From contig BEIM01000043.1 of the NCBI GenBank assembly GCA_002898995.1, positions 1 to 13,409 of the forward strand: 13,409 bases of DNA, given 5' to 3'. The translations under genes and the position numbers were made by a program. The stretch is from a bacterium HR36 (lineage in GTDB: Bacteria > Planctomycetota > Planctomycetia > Gemmatales > HRBIN36). Below the pieces are notes generated by a model. It saw only the letters and a program-made list of their open reading frames with translations, ran no database searches and was not told where the DNA came from. How positions within the stretch are numbered: position 1 is the stretch's first letter; each line of letters begins with the position of its first letter. Positions 6,579-12,031 of the stretch are shown one piece after another.

Positions 6579-7460
6579 ATGCCCGGCACGTTGTTGATTG
6601 TGGGATGCGGCTACCTGGGCGAACACTTGCTCCGTCTGGCACAAGCCAGCGGTTGGCGGGTGTTGGTCACTAGCCGCTCGCCTGAGCGTTGCCAACGCTT
6701 GCAAAGTTTGGGCGCCCAGGCGATCCCGTGCGAAGTGCCCCATCCTGGCGATGTCGCCCGGTTACCCGACGCTGCGGTACTCGTGTACGCGGTGAGTTTG
6801 AGCACCGCCGAACATTTAGGCGACAGCCCAGCTTGGCTTTCCGGGTTGCAACTTTTGCTATCACGCTGGCAAGAGCAACCGAGCCGGTGGCGGCGCTTCG
6901 TCTTACTCAGCAGCACCAGTGTCTATGCCCAAAATAATGAAAAATGGGTGAGTGAATCCGATCCCACCGAACCGATTTCCCTGTCAGGCCGTATTAGCTT
7001 GCAAGGAGAGGCGGCAGCACAACAGGCTAGGGACTGGGGTGGCGAAGTGGTCGTCGCCCGGCTAAGCGGCATCTATGGCCCCGGCCGTGTTGTTTATGCC
7101 CGCCAATTCCGCGAGCAATTGCCCTTGCTGGCTGACCCCAACGGCTGGCTCAATCTGATTCACGTAGAAGACGCCGCCCGTGCTATTCTGGCTTTAGTCG
7201 ATACCCGGCAGCCTGATTTGGTGTATAACATAACAGACGATGAGCCGGTACGCCGATACGATTATTGGCAGGCCCTGAGCCGCTGGCTTGGTCTGCCTAT
7301 CCCGCCTGTGCAATCTCGCCCTATTGACTCTCCCGTGAATCGCCGTATCAGTAATGCCAAGCTGAAGCGCGACCTGGGACTGACCTGGCTTTATCCCAGC
7401 TATCGCATGGGTGTGCCGCATTCCCTTGCGCTAACATCCGCCGCAGCAACGGGGCTGTGA
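6579..7460 (+). CDS. NAD(P)-binding atypical SDR, YeeZ-like
   Basis: A 293-residue Rossmann-fold protein of the extended/atypical short-chain dehydrogenase (epimerase-like) class. It opens with the dinucleotide-binding loop IVGCGYLGEHL (7-17; G-x-G-x-x-G at 9, 11 and 14), has the strand ending LLSSTSVY (109-116) and the motif RLSGIYGPGR (161-170). The catalytic Tyr-x-x-x-Lys of true SDRs is not seen after SSTSVY; the equivalent stretch reads GRISLQGE, as in YeeZ-type proteins, so it may bind a dinucleotide without being a classical oxidoreductase. E. coli YeeZ itself has no firm physiological role. Start: an ATG at 6579 or an in-frame GTG at 6573 fit equally; neither has a visible Shine-Dalgarno. 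It lies 49 bases behind the DUF1501 gene. Substrate unknown. Confidence 0.8.
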   Translation: MPGTLLIVGCGYLGEHLLRLAQASGWRVLVTSRSPERCQRLQSLGAQAIPCEVPHPGDVARLPDAAVLVYAVSLSTAEHLGDSPAWLSGLQLLLSRWQEQPSRWRRFVLLSSTSVYAQNNEKWVSESDPTEPISLSGRISLQGEAAAQQARDWGGEVVVARLSGIYGPGRVVYARQFREQLPLLADPNGWLNLIHVEDAARAILALVDTRQPDLVYNITDDEPVRRYDYWQALSRWLGLPIPPVQSRPIDSPVNRRISNAKLKRDLGLTWLYPSYRMGVPHSLALTSAAATGL

Positions 7461-7541
7461 GCGGTTCTTCTGATAGGCACTGTGGCCTGTCGAAAGGGTG
7501 TGTGTCCCGGACTTTCTAATGAACCGAAAGGAGGCTTGCCC

Positions 7542-8093
7542 ATGAGAACACGCATGCTCGGGGCTGGCCTGGTGGCGCTGCTAGCCTGCAGTCTGGCAGC
7601 GGCTCAAGGCCTCAAATCAGGCCCGCAAGTCGGGCAATCCCGGGGTGGGGCTTTTCACCCGCTCAACATCCTCAATGCCGATCAGCCGTCTAAGAACGGC
7701 CAGAAGAATTGCTTTGTCTGACAGTTTGGCGGCGCCCCCGTCGCTCTCATTTTTGCCCGCCAGCTGAGCGACGGCTTAACCAGTCTGGTCAAGAAACTGG
7801 ACGCCGCGGCTGCCAGCAACAAGTCCATTAAGACCTGCGTCGTGTTCCTCTCCGACGACCCCGACTTGGAAAAGCAGTTGCAACAGTTCATCAACAAGGA
7901 AGGGATCAAGCACGTTCACATCGGTATTGATAATCCCGCCGGCCCGAAAGGCTGGAATATCGCCAAGGAGGCTGAGGTTACCGCCGTCTTCTACAAGAAC
8001 AACAAGGTTGTGGCGAATCACGCCGTCGGAAATGGCGGTCTTTCCGCGCAAACTGTAGAGGCCATTATCGCCGACCTCAGCAAGCTCAAATAG
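7542..8093 (+). CDS. Probable selenoprotein: exported CxxU redox protein (in-frame TGA at 7719-7721 read as Sec)
   Basis: A frame of 183 residues interrupted only by one TGA (7719-7721, residue 60). The start ATG has a textbook Shine-Dalgarno (AAAGGAGG, 7527-7534). Residues 1-21 are a signal peptide ending SLAAAQ (a lipobox-like LLAC at 13-16 is an alternative). The TGA falls in the context NCFV-U-QFGG, so Cys57 and residue 60 make a C-x-x-U pair. I recall planctomycete relatives with C-x-x-C at this place, followed by PVxxIFAR as here (65-73). After the TGA, 123 residues stay in frame with clear alpha/beta character: VALIFAR, KTCVVFLSDD, HVHIGID, EVTAVFYKNNKVV. This resembles a thioredoxin-like fold, but the CxxU precedes the first strand instead of following it, and the usual cis-Pro is Val. 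A hairpin suited to a bacterial SECIS follows the TGA. Alternatives: a nonsense mutation or a sequencing error (TGC to TGA). Confidence 0.75.
7722..7774 (+). promoter_or_regulatory. Candidate bacterial SECIS element
   Basis: Immediately after the in-frame TGA, a perfect 9-bp inverted repeat CCGTCGCTC (7738-7746) / GAGCGACGG (7766-7774) encloses 19 bases, putting the apical loop about 26 bases from the TGA, in the range known for bacterial SECIS elements. A competing fold pairs CAG..TTGGCGG (7722-7732) with CCGCC-AG-CTG (7757-7766), starting right at the TGA. Bacterial SECIS elements lie within the coding sequence just 3' of UGA and bind SelB. Which fold forms was not computed; the usual loop G/U signature is not obvious. 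Confidence 0.4.
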
Positions 8094-8197
8094 AAATCGG
8101 CCTCTTTCCCGACTCGAGCTGGCGGTACGGCATGCAGTCGCTGGCTTACTATCTGAGCGCCTGAACGCTTTCGTGCGATTTGCTGGATCCCAACATT

Positions 8198-8214
8198 GCC
8201 GAGAAGCTCTCGGC
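8198..8214 (+). other. Short hairpin downstream of the selenoprotein gene
   Basis: GCCGAGA (8198-8204) and TCTCGGC (8208-8214) are a perfect 7-bp inverted repeat around a 3-base loop. No T-run follows, so it is not itself a convincing terminator. It lies in the 170-base stretch between the stop at 8093 and the terminator at 8263, in which I see no gene. Confidence 0.35.
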
Positions 8215-8262
8215 TAGAATTGGATTGAATTTCCAACTCAGAGGACGCACACCCAGACCTGC

Positions 8263-8287
8263 GCCGTCGGTTCCCCGACGGCTTTTT
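8263..8287 (+). terminator. Rho-independent terminator
   Basis: GCCGTCGG (8263-8270), loop TTCC, CCGACGGC (8275-8282), then TTTTT. A perfect 8-bp GC-rich stem with a tetraloop and T-run. It ends the transcript of the probable selenoprotein gene and possibly of the upstream DUF1501/SDR genes, and separates them from the MmgE/PrpD gene. Confidence 0.8.
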
Positions 8288-8394
8288 CATTGCGCCGCGG
8301 TGAATTACTTTATTCCCCAAACCGCTGCCGTATTCTAAATAGACAAGCGATGACCAACTTTTCTCCAGGTCAAGGATGCCCCCAGGTGTGGCCC

Positions 8395-9789
8395 ATGGCG
8401 CAGAGCTCTTACTTAGCAGATCGCTTGGCCGAGTACACTTGCCGCCTGCGTTACGAACATCTGCCGGCTGAAGTGGTCCACGAAGCGAAACGCCGGTTCA
8501 TAGATTCCTTTGCCACTGCGCTAGGGGCCTGGAATTCTGAGCCTCATCGTATCGCGCGTCGCTGTGCTTTACGAACGCAGAGCATCCCTGCGTGCACTTT
8601 GCTCGGCGGCGGGAAGACCAGTCCCGAATGGGCAACGTTCGTTAATGGCCTGCTCGTTCGCTATCTGGATTTCAATGACACCTACCTGTCATTAGAACCC
8701 GCGCATCCCAGCGATAACTTGAGTGCAGTCTGGGCGGTCGGGGAGATAGCCGGAGCTACGGGACGGGACCTGATCACCGCCGCCACCCTGGCCTATGAAG
8801 TTCAGTGCCGACTGTGCGACGCCGCCTCGTTGCGACAGCACGGGTTTGATCACGTAGTATATGGTGCGTTTTCTTCCTGTTTGGCGGCCTGCCATCTACT
8901 ACGGCTCGATGTCAGGCGGACCGCTCACGCAGTAGGCATCGCCGGCGTCTGCAACGTCGCCTTGCGGCAAACGCGCGCTGGCGAACTGAGTATGTGGAAA
9001 GGCTGCGCCTTTGCCAATGCGGCGCGCAACGGAGTTTTCGCCGCTCAGCTCGCCGCGGAGGGGATGACCGGCCCCGCCCCCATTTTCGAGGGTGAGCTCG
9101 GGTTCATGAAACTGCTCACCGGCCCATTCACGCTAGCACCTATGGCTGCGGAAACCGGCCCCGCTCAACCCGATGACTTCATGCTCCGTCGCACACACAT
9201 CAAATATTGGCCCGTCGAATACCACGCCCAGAGCGCTGTGGACGCTGCCCTTCAGCTGCGCACTCGTATTCCTCATTGGAGCGAGATTGAACGCATAGAC
9301 GTTTACACCTTCGATGCCGCCGTAGACATCATTGGCAAAGATCCAGAAAAATGGCGTCCGCGCACGCGTGAAACCGCGGACCACAGTTTGCCTTATTGTG
9401 TTGCGGTGGCGCTGTATGACGGCGAGGTTTCCTTGGCCAGTTTCGATGACCGCCACCTTCAGGATCAGCAGCTGCTACAGCTGGTGGCGAAAGTGCAGGT
9501 GCATCGCGACCCCGATCTGTCCGCTCGTTATCCCGACAGCATCCCTAATCGCCTGGAAATTACTTTGCGGCGAGGCGAAAAACTTGTCGCCGAGGTCGAG
9601 TTTCCACGTGGGCATGCCTGCAATCCTGTAAGCGACTCTGAACTGGAAACGAAATTTCGCTCGTTGGTAGCGCCTTTGTTCGGCAACGAGCGTACCGAAG
9701 CACTGCTGGCCGGTTTGTGGGAACTCGAAAACATTAGCCAGGCCAGTTCCTTGCTCGAAATGTTTACCCTCGACCATGCCAGCTTGTAA
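8395..9789 (+). CDS. MmgE/PrpD family protein
   Basis: A 464-residue member of the family that includes 2-methylcitrate dehydratase (PrpD), cis-aconitate decarboxylase and iminodisuccinate epimerase, cytoplasmic enzymes acting on di- and tricarboxylates. Family landmarks: LPAEVVHEAKRRFIDSFATA (23-42), RYLDFNDTYLSLEPAHPSDN (89-108, active-site lid region), SMWKGCAFANAARNG (199-213), KYWPVEYHAQSAVDAA (270-285, with conserved His277) and DHSLPYCVAVALYDG (329-343). Length is normal for the family. Start: ATG 8395 has AGGTG (8384-8388) at good spacing and gives the usual short N-terminus. An in-frame ATG at 8350 without a Shine-Dalgarno would add 15 residues. No methylcitrate synthase or lyase gene is adjacent, so a role in propionate breakdown is not supported by context and the substrate stays open. 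Confidence 0.88.
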   Translation: MAQSSYLADRLAEYTCRLRYEHLPAEVVHEAKRRFIDSFATALGAWNSEPHRIARRCALRTQSIPACTLLGGGKTSPEWATFVNGLLVRYLDFNDTYLSLEPAHPSDNLSAVWAVGEIAGATGRDLITAATLAYEVQCRLCDAASLRQHGFDHVVYGAFSSCLAACHLLRLDVRRTAHAVGIAGVCNVALRQTRAGELSMWKGCAFANAARNGVFAAQLAAEGMTGPAPIFEGELGFMKLLTGPFTLAPMAAETGPAQPDDFMLRRTHIKYWPVEYHAQSAVDAALQLRTRIPHWSEIERIDVYTFDAAVDIIGKDPEKWRPRTRETADHSLPYCVAVALYDGEVSLASFDDRHLQDQQLLQLVAKVQVHRDPDLSARYPDSIPNRLEITLRRGEKLVAEVEFPRGHACNPVSDSELETKFRSLVAPLFGNERTEALLAGLWELENISQASSLLEMFTLDHASL

Positions 9790-9821
9790 CGTCGAAGCGC
9801 AGAAATTTTTCCAGAATTTGC

Positions 9822-9849
9822 TTGACAGGGTCGCGGCGCTTCGCATAAT
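9822..9849 (+). promoter_or_regulatory. Sigma-70-type promoter upstream of the small cytochrome gene
   Basis: A perfect -35 TTGACA (9822-9827) and a -10 CATAAT (9844-9849, 5 of 6) are separated by 16 bases, with an A-rich stretch after. This is the best housekeeping-type promoter in the window. It would start near 9856 and give a leader of roughly 255 bases before the ATG at 10113. Confidence 0.6.
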
Positions 9850-9855
9850 AAAAGC

Positions 9856-10112
9856 AATCCCTGCCTGGTATCTCCTACCTGATTCTCACAACAGCGAACC
9901 ACTATGGATACCAAATTGCCTCGCTGCGAGAGTGGTCAAGATCAAATAGCGCTCTCCTTGCCCTTTACTTGAGGTGGTAGCTTGGGAACGGTCGTTCCGT
10001 GGGCGTTTGCCTGAGCACGCCATTCTCCTCACGCCATACCACACACGCCAAGCATTCACTGGCACTGGGCCGGTGATGCCTTTTTTGAACTTTCCAACTG
10101 GAGGGAGGTGCC
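9856..10112 (+). other. Long untranslated leader before the cytochrome gene
   Basis: About 255 bases with no supported gene. It contains a short hairpin GGAAC-ggtc-GTTCC (9985-9998 region) and, near the end, TTTTTT (10080-10085) and the Shine-Dalgarno GGAGGGAGG. A 22-codon ORF (9904-9972) has no ribosome binding site. I see no riboswitch I can name. The length for such a small gene suggests post-transcriptional control or a second promoter nearer the gene. Confidence 0.35.
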
Positions 10113-10487
10113 ATGCGAACCCTGTGGATGACAGTGGGGCTGACGGCAACCTTGGCCGTCCTGTGGTGCAGCGGCAACGCTTTGTCCGCTGACCCGAAGT
10201 ACAGCATCAAAGAGGTGATGAAGCTGGCCCACACCGGCAAACCCGCACTGTGTGCCAAGGCCGTGCAGGGGAAGGCCACGCCCGAAGAAAAAAAGCAGCT
10301 CCTGGAGTTGTACGAAGCCTTGGCCGCGAACAAGCCACCGCGCGGCGATGCTAAGGATTGGAAGGAGCGTACCTCAGCCCTAGTCGAGGCAGCCAAAGCT
10401 CTCGTCGCCAACGACCCAGACGCCATCGCCAAGTATAAGAAGGCGCTCAACTGTGCGGCCTGCCACCAAGAACATAAGCCAAACTAA
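10113..10487 (+). CDS. Small exported monohaem c-type cytochrome
   Basis: A 124-residue protein with a signal peptide (1-26: charged start, TVGLTATLAVLWCSGNALSA, cleavage near ALSA-D) and a single haem c motif CAACH (114-118) right at the C-terminus. The mature part (27-113) reads as helical and Lys/Ala-rich, with helices near 31-50, 56-72, 81-99 and 103-113. A C-terminal CxxCH after several helices resembles cytochromes c' and c556, though length and residues are not diagnostic; the distal ligand is not evident (His40 is one candidate). It presumably carries electrons in the periplasm after haem attachment by a cytochrome c maturation system. Start ATG 10113 has a very strong Shine-Dalgarno (GGAGGGAGG). 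It is monocistronic by context: its own promoter upstream and a convergent gene downstream behind a terminator. Confidence 0.8.
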   Translation: MRTLWMTVGLTATLAVLWCSGNALSADPKYSIKEVMKLAHTGKPALCAKAVQGKATPEEKKQLLELYEALAANKPPRGDAKDWKERTSALVEAAKALVANDPDAIAKYKKALNCAACHQEHKPN

Positions 10488-10491
10488 GCAT

Positions 10492-10552
10492 CTCACGCAC
10501 TGATTGGGTTCGCTCTGGGTGCCTCTTTGGCATTGCAGCGAACTTGTGTGAG
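10492..10552 (+). other. Nested inverted repeat after the cytochrome gene
   Basis: CTCAC (10492-10496) pairs with GTGAG (10548-10552), GTTCGCT (10508-10514) pairs perfectly with AGCGAAC (10537-10543), and TGCC/GGCA pair inside. It begins five bases after the stop codon. TTTAGCTT follows but not a clean T-run. It could be a 3' stabilising structure or a weak first terminator. Confidence 0.35.
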
Positions 10553-10625
10553 TTTAGCTTGGCTGATCCTTAGAGTGGGCAACACCGCAAACCTTAGTTA
10601 GGTAATTGGTGTCCAACTAAATAGG

Positions 10626-10667
10626 ACCTGGCGAGCCTAAATGGGCTTCGCCAGGTTTTGGCTTTTA
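10626..10667. terminator. Terminator between convergent genes
   Basis: ACCTGGCGAGCC (10626-10637) pairs with GGC-T-TCGCCAGGT (10644-10656), a 12-bp stem with one bulged base, followed on the plus strand by TTTT and then GGCTTTTAAA. It sits 138 bases after the cytochrome stop and abuts the stop of the minus-strand matC-like gene. It most clearly serves the plus strand; on the minus strand the following T-run is weak (CCTATTTAG). Confidence 0.65.
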
Positions 10668-11999
10668 AATAATGCCCAGCAAGGCCCCTAACGCGGCCGC
10701 TATCAAGGTCATGCCTAACCCCCATAATAACGTCTGGTTAAACAGCCGACGACGATCCGCGTTGGGAGGTGTAGCTGCTAAGCACAGCGCGCCTATCGTA
10801 GATAAAGGCGAGGCATCCACCAAATGCCCCCCGACTATTACTGCGGAAGCTAAGGTCGCCGCGTCGCTGCCCGGCACTTGTATAAGTAACCGGGGCACTA
10901 AAGGTAAAAAAATCGGCAGGACTACTCCTAGTGTGCTACTATATACCGAAACCAGAGCCGCCGCAAAGGCCAAGCAGGCGGGCAACGTCTGCGGCGCGGT
11001 GCGTGCTCCGATCCAAAGTGCCAACTTATCGGCCGCCCCGCTTTTCTCGAGCTGCGCCGTTAGCGTGGTTACGCCGCAGACCATTAGTAAAACGCTCCAC
11101 GGGATGGCCTTGAGTGCCTGTTCGTCATTACTTAGTCCGGTTGCACTAACCACCACTGCCGCGATCAACACTGCCAGTGTTATCGGCAGACCGAACACCA
11201 ACACGGCAATAATCACGGCTAGCAGCACAAATAAGCTCGTCCAGTGTGTGAATTTCCACGCTGGAGCCGGTTCACCAAGTGAGCACGACGCAGTGGCGGC
11301 CAGGTACTCCAAGTTTCGCTCTGAATACGGGCCCGCCCCTGCCCTTTCCATCTGGAACAATCGCCAGCCCCCAAATGCCAGGAAACCGATCATCGCTACA
11401 AACAGGTTAGCTAGAAAATTATTCCGAAAAAGTTGCCACTCGAGACCCTCCAGGTTTACCTTATCCCGGAGCAGAGAGGCAGCAGTGACTCCAGTAGGCG
11501 TAATCGGCGAGAGGGCACTACTCATGGCTCCGTGCGCCACCAGGACGAACATAATGAAAGGCGGGATACCGCTGCGCTGTGCGGCGCGCATAGCCAGTGG
11601 CGCCACCAAGGCCGCCGACGCAATATTCCCGGCGCCGATCATGCCGATGCCACTGGCCAACAGGAAAAACGCGATCGCGATCCATCCGCGATGCCCGCGG
11701 CAAATCCGTTCTGCACTTAGCACCAGCCGTTCTAACGTCCCATTGGCATGAAGCTGCCCGAAGAAAAAGCTGAGCGCCATTAGCGTCACCATCAGCTCAG
11801 CGGGAAAGTCGCGCCACACCCCTTGCAAAACTCTATACATGTTGTGATTCCCGAAAACGCTCATATAGCCACCTAGCAGGCCGGCCAGGCACAGTGCTAA
11901 GATGCCCGGATGCCAGCGGGTAACGCTACTGGCAATGACCACTATAGCTAGCATAACTAAGCAGATCCAAGCAGGCTCCGGCCAGACAATTTGTGGCAT
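10665..11999 (-). CDS. matC: MatC-like dicarboxylate (malonate) carrier
   Basis: A polytopic membrane protein of 444 residues in the ion-transporter superfamily (SLC13/MatC type), about ten or more hydrophobic segments. The N-terminal half matches the MatC domain as I know it: FPAELMVTLMALSFFFGQLH (65-84), NGTLERL (86-92), IGMIGAGNIASAALVAP (118-134) and SSALSPITPTG (150-160). The C-terminal half has the repeat-like SPLSTIGALCLAA (387-399), with SPxS/T hairpin loops that form the substrate and cation site in this superfamily. MatC of Rhizobium imports malonate; other members carry other dicarboxylates. The assignment rests on the neighbour: a MatB-like malonyl-CoA synthetase gene ends 32 bases upstream on the same strand. 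Start ATG 11999 has only a weak Shine-Dalgarno (GGGGCAGGG). Stop abuts a terminator. Confidence 0.75.
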   Translation of the reverse strand: MPQIVWPEPAWICLVMLAIVVIASSVTRWHPGILALCLAGLLGGYMSVFGNHNMYRVLQGVWRDFPAELMVTLMALSFFFGQLHANGTLERLVLSAERICRGHRGWIAIAFFLLASGIGMIGAGNIASAALVAPLAMRAAQRSGIPPFIMFVLVAHGAMSSALSPITPTGVTAASLLRDKVNLEGLEWQLFRNNFLANLFVAMIGFLAFGGWRLFQMERAGAGPYSERNLEYLAATASCSLGEPAPAWKFTHWTSLFVLLAVIIAVLVFGLPITLAVLIAAVVVSATGLSNDEQALKAIPWSVLLMVCGVTTLTAQLEKSGAADKLALWIGARTAPQTLPACLAFAAALVSVYSSTLGVVLPIFLPLVPRLLIQVPGSDAATLASAVIVGGHLVDASPLSTIGALCLAATPPNADRRRLFNQTLLWGLGMTLIAAALGALLGII

Positions 12000-12031
12000 A
12001 GCCCTGCCCCGTATGGGGCCGATTTCAGTCG

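Noticed and set aside
7482..7721. A separate 79-codon gene ending at the TGA, with a second gene starting at 7842
   Set aside because: Both pieces share one frame with no shift. The stretch between (7722-7841) codes for typical family residues, and the second piece has no ribosome binding site, so one gene with a recoded TGA explains the data better.
9904..9972. A 22-codon leader ORF upstream of the cytochrome gene
   Set aside because: No Shine-Dalgarno and no recognisable leader-peptide pattern such as repeated codons.
10672..11751. A 359-codon plus-strand ORF opposite the matC-like gene
   Set aside because: It is a shadow: biased composition, no ribosome binding site or family motif, while the opposite strand encodes a clear polytopic carrier with MatC motifs.
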